DNA from: Streptomyces sp. NBC_01314
GTDB taxonomy: Bacteria > Actinomycetota > Actinomycetes > Streptomycetales > Streptomycetaceae
Assembly (NCBI RefSeq): GCF_041435215.1
Contig: NZ_CP108394.1
Location: 4,712,001-4,776,000 of the forward strand
Direction of reading: 5' to 3'
DNA length: 64,000 nt
The position numbers and the translations under genes are program-made. A model generated the notes under the pieces. It ran no database searches, was not told the origin of the DNA, and worked only from the letters and a program-made list of their open reading frames with translations. Position 1 is the stretch's first letter, and each line of letters begins with the position of its first letter. Shown here one piece after another: positions 16,154 to 24,800 of the stretch.

Positions 16154-17356
16154 TCAGTCGCGCAGCGGCCGGATCAGGCGGCTCAGCAGCCCGGCGACCA
16201 GGGCCGTCTGGGCGGGGACCGTGTCGGGGTGGATGTACTCGCCCTGGGCGTGCGCGCCGTCGCCCACCGCGCCCATGCCGCAGAGGACGGGCAGGCCGAG
16301 GGCGGCGATGAAGTTGGCGTCGCTGGCGCCGCCGACGGCGGCGGTGGGCAACTCGTCGCGGCCCTGGGCGCGGGTGACCTCGCGGGCGAGGTCGAGGAGA
16401 GGGGCGGAAGCGGCGTTGAGGGTCATCGGGGGACGGTTCCAGTCGTGGTCGACCTCGATGCGTACGCGGGGGTCGGTGACCTCGATGGCAGCGAACTCGG
16501 CGTCCACTCGGGCCTGTTCGGCCTCGCTTGCGACCCTGATGTCGATGCCGGCGGTGGCCGATCCCGCGACCACATTGACCGCCGAACCGCCGCTGACGAG
16601 GCCGGTGTTGACCGTCGTACCCCGCTCGGGGGCGGCGACGGCCGCTGCGGCGATCACGAACTCGGACAGCGCCAGGATCGCGCTCGCCCCGTCCTGCGGC
16701 GCCAGCCCGGCGTGCGCCTCGACGCCGGTGGCCGTGACCTTGAAGATCCCGGTGCCCTTGCGGGCGGTCTTCACCGCGCCGTGCGCGGTCGGCTCCAGCA
16801 CCAGCGTCGCGTCGGCCTTCCTGGCGGTCTCCTCGATCACCGGGCGGGAGGCGAGGGAGCCGATCTCCTCGTCGCCGTTGAAGAGGAACGTGACCGTGGG
16901 GACGGGGGCGCCGCTCTCTCTGGCCAGCTTCAGGGCCCAGATCCCTTGCGCCAGGCCGGTCTTCATGTCGAAGATGCCCGGCCCGCTCAGCCGCGCACGC
17001 CCGTCCTCGTCCGTCGGCTCCGGCTGCTCCCAGCCGGCCAGCGTGCCGGTCGGCCACACCGTGTCGTAGTGGCCCACGAGGGCGACGTGCCCGGTACCGC
17101 CGCCGGTGCCCGTGTACGTCAGGGTCAGCGTGTCCCCGTACGCCCCGCCGGGGTGGCGGTGTTCGTGGTCGGGCGGGCCGAGGCGGGTGATGGTCACCTC
17201 GCGCAGGACGTCCAGGCCGGCCGCGAGGGCGGGCAGGTCGTAGCTGCTGGTCTCGTGGCGGACGAGCGTCAGGATGTCGGCGACGATCTCCGCCGTGACG
17301 TCCTGGGCGCGGGCGGTCAGGGCGGCGGGGGTGGGTGCGGTGTGCGATGCGGTCAT
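16154..17356 (-). CDS. M20-family metallopeptidase (carboxypeptidase G2-like)
   Basis: A 400-residue cytosolic zinc hydrolase. The metal and catalytic residues are visible in order: GHYDTVWPTG, SGPGIFDMKTG with the bridging Asp, the base and ligand pair in FNGDEEIGS, LEPT, and the final histidine in EYIHPDTVP. A dimerisation insert lies between. The length and sequence style fit the carboxypeptidase G2 / glutamate carboxypeptidase branch that removes C-terminal glutamate or cleaves aminoacyl amides. The gene follows an AbgT-family transporter on the same strand after a gap of about 40 bases. AbgT proteins carry p-aminobenzoyl-glutamate or export folate-like drugs, so hydrolysis of an aminobenzoyl-glutamate-type substrate is a reasonable inference. 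Confidence 0.88.
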   Translation of the reverse strand: MTASHTAPTPAALTARAQDVTAEIVADILTLVRHETSSYDLPALAAGLDVLREVTITRLGPPDHEHRHPGGAYGDTLTLTYTGTGGGTGHVALVGHYDTVWPTGTLAGWEQPEPTDEDGRARLSGPGIFDMKTGLAQGIWALKLARESGAPVPTVTFLFNGDEEIGSLASRPVIEETARKADATLVLEPTAHGAVKTARKGTGIFKVTATGVEAHAGLAPQDGASAILALSEFVIAAAAVAAPERGTTVNTGLVSGGSAVNVVAGSATAGIDIRVASEAEQARVDAEFAAIEVTDPRVRIEVDHDWNRPPMTLNAASAPLLDLAREVTRAQGRDELPTAAVGGASDANFIAALGLPVLCGMGAVGDGAHAQGEYIHPDTVPAQTALVAGLLSRLIRPLRD

Positions 17357-17397
17357 GGTCTGCTTTCTCGGTTTTCTCGATTGCCCTGGTCGGCGGG

Positions 17398-19059
17398 TCA
17401 GTTGATGCCGAAGGGGAGGCCCAGCAGGTACCAGGCCACGAAGAACGTGATCCAGACGACCCAGACGACGGCGGCGATCGGGATCGTGAAGGAGGCGAGG
17501 GTGCCGATGCCGGCGGACTTCCGGTGCTGCTGGACGAAGCCCAGAGCCATCACGAAGTACGGGCTCATCGGGGTGACGCAGTTGGTGACGGAGTCGGCGA
17601 CGCGGTAGACGGCCTGGGTGGTCGCGGGCTCGATGCCGATGAGCATCAGCATGGGGATGAACACGGGTGCGGCCAGGGCCCAGAGCGCGGATCCGCTGGT
17701 GATGAGGAGGTTCATCAGCGTGATCAGTACGGCGATGCCGACCAGCACGGTCCAGCCGTCGAGCTTGAGGTCGCGCAGCGTCTCCGCGCCGGAGACGGCG
17801 AGGACGTTGCCGATGTTCGTCCACTTGAAGTAGGCGAGGAACTGGGAGATCGCGAAGAACAGGACGAGGATCGGCGCCATCGACCGGGCGCCGTCGGCCA
17901 TCGCGGTGATGATGTCGCGGGCGGCGGAGAAGGTGCCGGTCATCCGGCCGTAGACGGTGCCGAGGACGGCGAAGAACACGCCGAGGACGAGTGCCATCCC
18001 GCCGATGAGCGTGGAGTCGACGATGCCGCCGTGCTCGCCGCGCAGCGGTGAGGACGTGGGGACCATGGCGGCGGCCAGGAGCGCGAGACAGCCGAGCGCG
18101 ACCAGCCCGGTCGTGCGCAGGGCGCGGCGCTGGCGCGGGGTGACCTCGATCGCCTTCAGTTCGTCGGCGCTCAGCGCGGTGACGGGTTCGTCGGGCTCCA
18201 GGTCGGGGCGGCGGGCGAGGACCTTGTCGACGACGAGGGTGATCACCAGGGCCACGAGGACCGACGAGGCGAGCCCGAAGAAGTAGTTGGCGACCGGGGT
18301 GACGACGTGATCGGCGTCGATGGTGCGGGCGGCGGCGGTCGAGATCGACGACAGCAGGACGTCGGTGGTGGTGAGGGACGGCGAGGCGTCGTAGCCGGCC
18401 GAGATGGAGACGTACGCGACGATGCAGCCGAGGACCGGGCTGCGGCCCGCCGCGCGGTAGACGAGGGCGCCGAGCGGGATGAGGGTGACGTACGCGGCGT
18501 CGCCGGCGACATGGCTGACCATGGCCGTCATCGACAGCGCGAAGGTCAGATACCGGCCGGGGACCCGCGCGACCATGCGGCGCAGGAGTGCGGAGAAGAG
18601 GCCGCTGCGCTCGGCGACGGCGATGCCGAACATGACGGTGAGGATGGTGGCCAGGGGCGGGAAGGCGGCGTAGTTCTCGACCGCCCCCTCCACAGCCATG
18701 GTGACCCCGTCCCTGCTGAGCAGGGACAGCACCTTGATCCTCTCGCCCGTCCCGGGGTGCACGGCACCGACCCCGGCCGCCGCCAGTACGGCGCTGAGGA
18801 CGGCGACGACGGCCGCGAGGATCCAGAACAGCCAGAAGGGGTGGGGGAGTTTGTTGCCGACGTTCTCTATCGCCGCGAAACCCCGGAACGCGGCGCGCAG
18901 GGCCTTCGACCGGGGCTCGGCCGAATCCGTCGGGGCAGGCGAACCGATCGGGGCAGGCGAACCGGTCGGGGCAAGCGAACCGATCGGGGCAGGCGAATCG
19001 GCCGGGTCGGGCGAATCCGTCGGGTCGGGCGGCTGTGGCTGGGCGGAGGTGGCGCTCAT
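17398..19059 (-). CDS. AbgT-family transporter
   Basis: A 553-residue membrane protein from ATG 19059, with AGAGGT five bases upstream. After an acidic, repetitive cytoplasmic N-terminus built on SPAPIG/SPAPTG hexapeptides (an 18-bp repeat, about 18931-19025) come about 12 hydrophobic segments. Typical AbgT features include HPFWLFWILA, GDAAYVTLIPLGALV, SVTNCVTPMSPYF and the closing TFFVAWYLLGLPFGIN. Members carry p-aminobenzoyl-glutamate or act as antimetabolite exporters. It forms a unit with the downstream M20 peptidase and is divergent from an Lrp-like regulator, which probably controls it. The name is secure at family level; direction of transport is not. Confidence 0.9.
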   Translation of the reverse strand: MSATSAQPQPPDPTDSPDPADSPAPIGSLAPTGSPAPIGSPAPTDSAEPRSKALRAAFRGFAAIENVGNKLPHPFWLFWILAAVVAVLSAVLAAAGVGAVHPGTGERIKVLSLLSRDGVTMAVEGAVENYAAFPPLATILTVMFGIAVAERSGLFSALLRRMVARVPGRYLTFALSMTAMVSHVAGDAAYVTLIPLGALVYRAAGRSPVLGCIVAYVSISAGYDASPSLTTTDVLLSSISTAAARTIDADHVVTPVANYFFGLASSVLVALVITLVVDKVLARRPDLEPDEPVTALSADELKAIEVTPRQRRALRTTGLVALGCLALLAAAMVPTSSPLRGEHGGIVDSTLIGGMALVLGVFFAVLGTVYGRMTGTFSAARDIITAMADGARSMAPILVLFFAISQFLAYFKWTNIGNVLAVSGAETLRDLKLDGWTVLVGIAVLITLMNLLITSGSALWALAAPVFIPMLMLIGIEPATTQAVYRVADSVTNCVTPMSPYFVMALGFVQQHRKSAGIGTLASFTIPIAAVVWVVWITFFVAWYLLGLPFGIN

Positions 19060-19208
19060 CGGTACCTCTTCACACACTGGAGAGGGATGTTCCTGCACAC
19101 CATGGCAGGGCTGTGAGAGATTTCCTAGCCTTCAGACGTAACGGCGGGATTAATCGGCATGCTGGGGCGGGGTGGATTCGAGGTGGGGTGGATCTAAGGT
19201 GGGGCAGC

Positions 19209-20240
19209 ATGACCCGCCCTCTCCTCGACGAGCTCGACCGGCGCCTCATCGGGGCACTGCACCTGGCGCCCCGGGCGACCTGGGACGACATCGGCGGGAT
19301 CCTGTCCGCCGACGCCGGCACCCTCAAACGCCGCTACGACCGGCTGCACGAGGCCCGAATGATCCGCGTCATCGGGCAGGCCGACTGGGGCATGCACTCC
19401 ACGGCGATGCCGGTGCACGTCTTCCTGGACATCACCGGCGAGACCCCGCTGGCCGTCCTCGACCGGCTCCGGGGCCTGCCCCACCTCCAGCTCCTGGCGC
19501 AGATCTCCGGCGACTACCCGCTCTACGCCGTCGTGCACGCCCCCTCCGAAGCGGCCACCAGCGAGGCGATCGACCGGATGTTCTCCGTCCCCGGCGTGCG
19601 CCGCGTCAACGCGCTGCCCGCGCTCAGCACGCTGCGCCGGGGCATCACCTGGGACCCGCAGTTCCTGGCCGACACCGAGCGGGCCGAGCTGTTGAGCCTC
19701 ACCGGCGGGCGGCTGGAGGGCACCGCGACCGCGACCGCGATGCCCCCCGCCAAGCCCCTCAGCGAGGTCGAACGCACCGTCGTCGCCCAGCTGATCCTGG
19801 ACGGCCGGGCCTCCTCCGCGAGCATCGGACGCGGCGCGGGGCTGGCCACCTCCACCGCGCACCGCGTCGTCCGCCGGGTCCTGGACGAACGCTGGGTCCG
19901 GCCCCGGCTGGAGATCGTGTCGGAGTGGCTGGGCTTCCAGACGCCGTTCATCCTCCGGCTGCGGGTCGCCCCCGGCGAGACCCCCGACGTCATGCGCCGT
20001 ATCGACCGGCTCCCGCAGACCCGCCTCGTCGCCCACGTGGCCAGCGACATGTCCGTCCTCGCCACCGGCCTGGTCACCGACCGCTCCGCCCTGGCGGCCT
20101 TCATCGACCACGAACTCGCCGAGATCCCCGGCCTCCTCACGGTCAGCGTCGACGTGATGCTCGCCGAGCCCCGCCGCTACTGGCTGGACCGTGACCTCGG
20201 CACGGGCCTCGGGACGTTCCACGCGCCCGCGCTGCTGTGA
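19209..20240 (+). CDS. Lrp/AsnC-family transcriptional regulator, double-domain
   Basis: A 343-residue protein with two Lrp-type units in tandem. Each has an AsnC-type winged helix (LLDELDRRLIGALHLAPRAT at the N-terminus; LSEVERTVVAQLILDGRASS near residue 185) followed by a RAM-like ligand domain. Double-length Lrp proteins are common in Streptomyces. ATG 19209 has GGTGGGG four bases upstream. The gene is divergent from the AbgT transporter and M20 peptidase, with 149 bases between, so local control of that pair by an amino acid or peptide-like effector is the simplest reading. Confidence 0.85.
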   Translation: MTRPLLDELDRRLIGALHLAPRATWDDIGGILSADAGTLKRRYDRLHEARMIRVIGQADWGMHSTAMPVHVFLDITGETPLAVLDRLRGLPHLQLLAQISGDYPLYAVVHAPSEAATSEAIDRMFSVPGVRRVNALPALSTLRRGITWDPQFLADTERAELLSLTGGRLEGTATATAMPPAKPLSEVERTVVAQLILDGRASSASIGRGAGLATSTAHRVVRRVLDERWVRPRLEIVSEWLGFQTPFILRLRVAPGETPDVMRRIDRLPQTRLVAHVASDMSVLATGLVTDRSALAAFIDHELAEIPGLLTVSVDVMLAEPRRYWLDRDLGTGLGTFHAPALL

Positions 20241-20300
20241 AGGGGAAACCGGTCTCGCGGTAGTGGCGTCTCCGGAGTCGGACAGAGATCACGACCAGAT

Positions 20301-21248
20301 GTGGAGACGACCTTGGAAACCACGGGATCACACCCTCGCCGTCGCGCGGTGCTCGGCCTCGGCGGCTTGGGCACGGTCGGCACCCTCGGCGCCCTCGGCA
20401 CTCTCGGTGCCGGCACGGCGCACGCTTCGGCTCCCGGCGACGCGGGGCTCTCCCGGCAACTGGGCGAGCTGGAGCGGGAGTACTCCGCGCGGCTGGGGAT
20501 CCTCGCCCACGACACGGCCACGGGGCGCACGGTGGCATACCGGGCGGACGAGCGGTTCCCCGTCTGCTCGGTGTTCAAGACGCTCGCCGCGGGGGCGGTC
20601 TTACGGGACCTGGACCGCGACGGCGCGTACCTCGCCAAGCGGATCCACTACACGAAGGAGTACGTCACGGCGGCGGGCTACTGCCCCGTCACGGGCACGG
20701 ACGAGAACGTCGCGGCCGGCCTGACCGTCGGGGAGCTGTGCGCCGCCACCGTCTCGCACAGCGACAACGGGGCGGCCAACCTGCTCCTGCGCGAGCTGGG
20801 CGGACCGACCGCGATCACCCGCTTCTGCCGCTCGCTCGGCGACCGGACGACCCGGCTCGACCGCTGGGAGCCCGAGCTGAACTCGGCGGAACCGTGGCGG
20901 GAGACCGACACCACCACCCCTCGGGCGATCGGCGGGACCTACGCGCGACTCATCCTCGGCCGGGCCCTGCCGGACGCGGACCGGGAACTGCTGACCGGCT
21001 GGCTGATCGCCAACACGACCAACGTCCAGCGCTTCCGCGCGGGTCTCCCCGCCGACTGGACGCTTGCGGACAAGACCGGCGGCGGAGCGCCGTACGGGGT
21101 CGCCAACGACGTCGGCGTCGTCTGGCCACCCCGGCGCCCGCCCCTCGTCCTGTCCGTCCTGTCGACCAAGTACGCCCCCGAAGGCCCCACGGACAACCCG
21201 CTGGTGGCAAGGGCGGCGGGGCTGGTGGCGGGGGCACTCACGTCATAA
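20301..21248 (+). CDS. Class A beta-lactamase, with a TTA codon
   Basis: A 315-residue serine beta-lactamase with all class A motifs: S90-V-F-K93, S154-D-N156, the omega-loop E190-P-E-L-N and K258-T-G260. The N-terminus RRRAVLGLGGLG with a long hydrophobic segment and Ala-x-Ala exit is a Tat signal, so the enzyme is exported. GTG 20301 is used; TTG 20313 preceded by TGGAGA is an alternative. Codon 101 is TTA (20601-20603), the rare leucine codon read only by the bldA tRNA, so translation may depend on development. An aminotransferase gene follows on the same strand after 64 bases. Substrate spectrum cannot be stated. Confidence 0.93.
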   Translation: METTLETTGSHPRRRAVLGLGGLGTVGTLGALGTLGAGTAHASAPGDAGLSRQLGELEREYSARLGILAHDTATGRTVAYRADERFPVCSVFKTLAAGAVLRDLDRDGAYLAKRIHYTKEYVTAAGYCPVTGTDENVAAGLTVGELCAATVSHSDNGAANLLLRELGGPTAITRFCRSLGDRTTRLDRWEPELNSAEPWRETDTTTPRAIGGTYARLILGRALPDADRELLTGWLIANTTNVQRFRAGLPADWTLADKTGGGAPYGVANDVGVVWPPRRPPLVLSVLSTKYAPEGPTDNPLVARAAGLVAGALTS

Positions 21249-21312
21249 GGGCGCCGGCCCGCTCGTCCACCTCCCGGCCGCCACTGGCCCCGAGCCCCCT
21301 CCGGGCCGCAGC

Positions 21313-22614
21313 ATGAGCGTCATGAGCAACGTGAACGACGTCAACGACGTCAACGACGTCAACGACGTGAGCAGCGCGAGCGGCATGGGCGGGATGAGCA
21401 GTACGGACGGGACGGACGGCTCGGGCGGCTCGGGCGGCGTGCGCATCTCGCGGCGTGCCCGGGCCGTCGCCCCCTTCTACGCCATGGAGTTCGCCAAGCA
21501 GGCCGCCTCACTGACCGCCCAGGGCCACGACGTCGTCAAACTCAGCCTCGGGGAACCGGACTTCGGCGCTCCCCCGGCCGTCGTGGACGCGATGCGCGAC
21601 GTCATGGACGGGCGGCCGATGACGTACACGGCGGCGCTCGGGCTGCCGGCCCTGCGGGAAGCCATCGCGGGGTTCTACGGCGAGCGGCACGACGTCGAGG
21701 TCGATCCGGGCCGGATCGTCGTCACGGCCGGCGCGTCGGCCGCGCTGGTGCTGGCCACCGCCGCGCTCGTCGACCCCGGTGACGAGGTACTCATCGGCGA
21801 CCCCTCCTACCCGTGCAACCGGCAGATCGTCGAAAGCTTCGGCGCCGACGTCACCCTCGTCCCCACCACCGCCGCGAGCCGGTTCCAGCTGGACGCGGCG
21901 ACCGTGCGGGCGCACTGGACGGACCGTACGCGCGGGCTCATGGTCGCCACCCCCTCCAACCCCACGGGTACCTCGGTCCCCGCCGACGAGCTGGCCGCCC
22001 TCTGCGACCTCGCCCGCGAGCGTGACGCGTGGCGCCTCGTCGACGAGATCTACCTCGACCTCGGCGACCATGACGAGCGGGGCCGGCCGCCGCGCAGCGC
22101 GCTGTCGTACGACCCCGGGGCCGTCGTCATCAACAGCTTCTCGAAGTACTTCGGGATGACCGGCTGGCGGCTCGGCTGGTGCGTCGTCCCCGAACCCCTC
22201 GTACCGGCCCTGGAACGCCTCGCCCAGAACTACTTCCTCTGCGCCTCGGCCCCCGCCCAGCACGCCGCCCTCGCCTGTTTCACCCCCGAGTCCCTGGCGG
22301 TCTGCGAGGCCCGCCGGGTGGAGTTCGGTGAGCGGCGCGCGCTCGTCCTGGACGGGCTGGCGCGGATCGGGCTGCCGGTCCCGGTGCCGCCCGACGGGGC
22401 GTTCTACGTCTACTTCGACGTCAGCGGGACCGGCCTCACGTCCTGGCAGTTCTGCGAGCGGGCCCTGCGGGAGGCGCATGTCGCGCTCACGCCCGGCCGG
22501 GACTTCGGCACGCAGACCGCCGACACCCACGTCCGCCTCTCCTACGCGGCCTCCGCGGACGAGCTGCGCGAGGGGATCGCCCGACTGGGGAAGTTCGTCA
22601 CCACACTGCGGTGA
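21313..22614 (+). CDS. Pyridoxal phosphate-dependent aminotransferase, class I/II
   Basis: A 433-residue fold-type I aminotransferase with SLGEPDFGAP, the substrate-binding SNPTGT, DEIYLDLG and the PLP lysine in SFSKYFGMTGWRLGW (Lys278). It resembles aspartate aminotransferase-type enzymes. The N-terminal ~45 residues before VRISRRARA are an odd extension containing four copies of Asn-Asp-Val, from a 9-base direct repeat (about 21334-21369), then Gly/Ser-rich sequence. This part is unlikely to belong to the fold, and the true start might be later. ATG 21313 is kept because no better ribosome-binding site is seen downstream. The donor and acceptor are unknown. Confidence 0.88.
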   Translation: MSVMSNVNDVNDVNDVNDVSSASGMGGMSSTDGTDGSGGSGGVRISRRARAVAPFYAMEFAKQAASLTAQGHDVVKLSLGEPDFGAPPAVVDAMRDVMDGRPMTYTAALGLPALREAIAGFYGERHDVEVDPGRIVVTAGASAALVLATAALVDPGDEVLIGDPSYPCNRQIVESFGADVTLVPTTAASRFQLDAATVRAHWTDRTRGLMVATPSNPTGTSVPADELAALCDLARERDAWRLVDEIYLDLGDHDERGRPPRSALSYDPGAVVINSFSKYFGMTGWRLGWCVVPEPLVPALERLAQNYFLCASAPAQHAALACFTPESLAVCEARRVEFGERRALVLDGLARIGLPVPVPPDGAFYVYFDVSGTGLTSWQFCERALREAHVALTPGRDFGTQTADTHVRLSYAASADELREGIARLGKFVTTLR

Positions 22615-22727
22615 GCCACGGCCCCAACGCCATATCCCCTGGTCAGGTGAGTGCTACCCAGTGAGTCCGCGTGTTCGTGAACCCACGGGCACCAAAGGGG
22701 CGCCCGGCGGCACATATCTTGGCGTTC

Positions 22728-23123
22728 ATGCAGTCCTACACAATCGGTCAGGCCGCTCGGCTGCTCGGGGTCAGCCCCGACACCGCGCGGCGATGGGCGG
22801 ACGCGGGCCGGGTGGCGACACGGCGCGACGAGAACGGGCGCCGGCTCATCGACGGGACGGACCTCGCGGCCTTCTCCGTGGAGCTGGCCTCGGACACCAC
22901 CGACGAGGCCGAAGCCCCGTACACGTCGGCCCGCAACGCCTTTCCCGGCATCGTCACCGCCGTGAAACTCGGTGACGTGGCGGCCCAGGTCGAGATCCAG
23001 GCGGGCCCGCACCGCCTGGTCTCCCTGCTCACCCGGGAGGCCGTGGAGGAACTGGGCCTGGAGGTCGGCATGGAGGCCACGGCCCGGGTGAAGTCCACGA
23101 ACGTGCACATCGACCGAACCTGA
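22728..23123 (+). CDS. MerR-type HTH plus TOBE domain protein, putative molybdate-responsive regulator
   Basis: A 131-residue protein. Residues 1-50 form an excisionase/MerR-like helix-turn-helix (YTIGQAARLLGVSPDTARRW), and residues 64-130 form a single TOBE/Mop-type domain (SARNAFPGIVTAVKLGDVAA ending VKSTNVHIDRT). This two-part layout is the common actinobacterial molybdenum-pterin-binding regulator, expected to bind molybdate or a related oxyanion. No molybdate transporter lies beside it in this window. ATG 22728 starts right at the HTH. Confidence 0.88.
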   Translation: MQSYTIGQAARLLGVSPDTARRWADAGRVATRRDENGRRLIDGTDLAAFSVELASDTTDEAEAPYTSARNAFPGIVTAVKLGDVAAQVEIQAGPHRLVSLLTREAVEELGLEVGMEATARVKSTNVHIDRT

Positions 23124-23205
23124 ACGGGCCGACCCACGACATGGACGGGCCCTCCCGCGATACGAACGGGCCCCCTCCCCCGACCTGAACGGGTCCTCCC
23201 TCGGT
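23118..23205. repeat. Four imperfect 21-24 bp tandem repeats
   Basis: Units built on (A)CCTGAACGGGCC followed by a C-rich spacer occur four times, as TGAACGGGCC, TGGACGGGCC, CGAACGGGCC and TGAACGGGTCC, beginning at the stop codon of the TOBE gene. Confidence 0.65.
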
Positions 23206-23219
23206 GGCTCATGGAGGCG

Positions 23220-24209
23220 TCACCACTCGGGTGCCAGCGCCTCCACCAGCCGGGAGACGGCCGCGGGGTCCGGCAGCTTCCCCAGCATGCCCACGACCTG
23301 CCCGCTCGCGAACTCCCGCTGCGACTCGGTCACGTTCGGGTCGATCGCGCACTCGGCCTGCACCCGCACGTAGTTCAGGTCAGTCGCGAAGAGCATGGAG
23401 AACGACTCCACCCCCTTGATGACCGCGCGCCCGCCGGCATCCACGTAGCCACGCACCAGCCTCCGGGCGGATTCAGCACTGAAGTCGTCAGCACCGGCCC
23501 ACACATGGACGGCGTGGGCGAGTTCGCGCTCCGCCGATACGGGCCCGGCGTTGTCCCAGTCGAGGAGGACCGGCCCGGACCGGTCCACCAGCACGTTCTG
23601 CGGCCGCATGTCGAGATGGGAGATCACCACGTCATCACCCCCGGACGGAGTGACGTACCGCGCCAACTCCACCGCCGAGGTGGCGACGAACCGATCCAGC
23701 GCGTCCGCCCACGGCAACCCGGCCCTGCGGACCCCCTCACACAACTCCGCCCAGTCGTCCTCGCCGGGACACCGCTCGTACCAGTCGTTCGGCTTCTCCT
23801 TCGTCCCCTCCCCGGCCCGGTGCAGAAGAGCGAGGGTCCGCCCGCACCACCCCAGAAGCTCCGGATCGGCCGGATCCGCCTCGGTCCCGTCGACCCAGTC
23901 GTACACCTTCACGAACGACCCGCCCATCGACTCCGGCAGCCGCGACACATACGCCCCGTCACGGTTCACGAAGAGCCGTGGTGCCGTAATCCCCAGCTCC
24001 TCGGCCGCGTTCCGGACCGCGGCCTCCCGCCCCACCTGCCCCTCGTCGCACCCGAACAGCAACTCCTTCACCGCCCAAGCCCCCGCGCCCGCACCCCCGG
24101 CCGACAGCCTCCAGATCTGTCCCAGCGCGCCCCGGGCGACGGGCACCATGTCCCACGCCCCGCCACCGAGGGAGTACACATCCGCGATGAATTCGGCCCT
24201 GTTCCGCAC
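23220..24209 (-). CDS. APH-family phosphotransferase
   Basis: A 329-residue aminoglycoside phosphotransferase/choline kinase-fold protein. The catalytic loop HLDMRPQNVLVD (Asp200, Asn205) and the metal-binding LLDWDN (Asp217) are intact, and the nucleotide lysine is probably that of WAVKEL near residue 48. GTG 24209 has AAGGTGA just upstream. The closest look is to the streptomycete phosphotransferases of unknown substrate encoded singly; resistance to an aminoglycoside is possible but not shown by the sequence. It is followed by tandem repeats and is convergent with the TOBE gene. Confidence 0.85.
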   Translation of the reverse strand: MRNRAEFIADVYSLGGGAWDMVPVARGALGQIWRLSAGGAGAGAWAVKELLFGCDEGQVGREAAVRNAAEELGITAPRLFVNRDGAYVSRLPESMGGSFVKVYDWVDGTEADPADPELLGWCGRTLALLHRAGEGTKEKPNDWYERCPGEDDWAELCEGVRRAGLPWADALDRFVATSAVELARYVTPSGGDDVVISHLDMRPQNVLVDRSGPVLLDWDNAGPVSAERELAHAVHVWAGADDFSAESARRLVRGYVDAGGRAVIKGVESFSMLFATDLNYVRVQAECAIDPNVTESQREFASGQVVGMLGKLPDPAAVSRLVEALAPEW

Positions 24210-24308
24210 AAGTCACCTTCCGGTCGCCCCACTGGATCCCCCCGGCATGTAAGCCGCGGGAGCCACCGGACACAAACGGGTTTCACGCGAGAGGCAGGCG
24301 CGCCACCG

Positions 24309-24800
24309 TCACCTCGACAGGGATCCGCTCGACGCCGCCAGGACGAACCACACCGCCTTGCCGTCGGGGTGGAAGAGGCCGCCGCCGTCCCGGACGGCGA
24401 CGGTTCCCCAGTGGCCCTCGGTGAGGGCGTCCACGAGGTAGAGGCCGCGCCCGCCCTCCTCCCACCCGCCCGGGGTCAACTCCCGCATGACCGGCGGGTT
24501 CTCGTCACCGTCGTAGACGATCACCCTGACCCGCCAGGTCTCCACCGCCAGCCGGAGAACCGATCCTCCACCCTTGGCGTGCACACAGGCGTTCGTGACC
24601 AGTTCGGATGTGCACAGGGCGGCCGCGTCGACGAGGGTGTCGAGGCCGAGGGCCCGCAGGACCGTGGCGACGAAGTCCCGGGCGATGTGCGGGGAGGTGT
24701 CGAGGGGCGGACAGAAGAGGGTGTACGTCGTCGCCGCGGGCGAGAACCAGGGGGTGGCGCTGGGGATTGGGGCGGGGAGGCGGTGGGCAGTTTCGGTCAT
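24309..24800 (-). CDS. RsbW-like ATP-binding protein
   Basis: A 163-residue single-domain GHKL ATPase of the anti-sigma/serine kinase type that is extremely numerous in Streptomyces. The N-box is seen as CTSELVTNACVHA, then VIVYDGDENPP, and the G-box as GGRGLYLVDAL. Such proteins usually hold regulators by protein-protein contact or phosphorylate anti-anti-sigma factors. No anti-sigma antagonist or sigma gene lies beside it, so the partner is unknown. Confidence 0.88.
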   Translation of the reverse strand: MTETAHRLPAPIPSATPWFSPAATTYTLFCPPLDTSPHIARDFVATVLRALGLDTLVDAAALCTSELVTNACVHAKGGGSVLRLAVETWRVRVIVYDGDENPPVMRELTPGGWEEGGRGLYLVDALTEGHWGTVAVRDGGGLFHPDGKAVWFVLAASSGSLSR

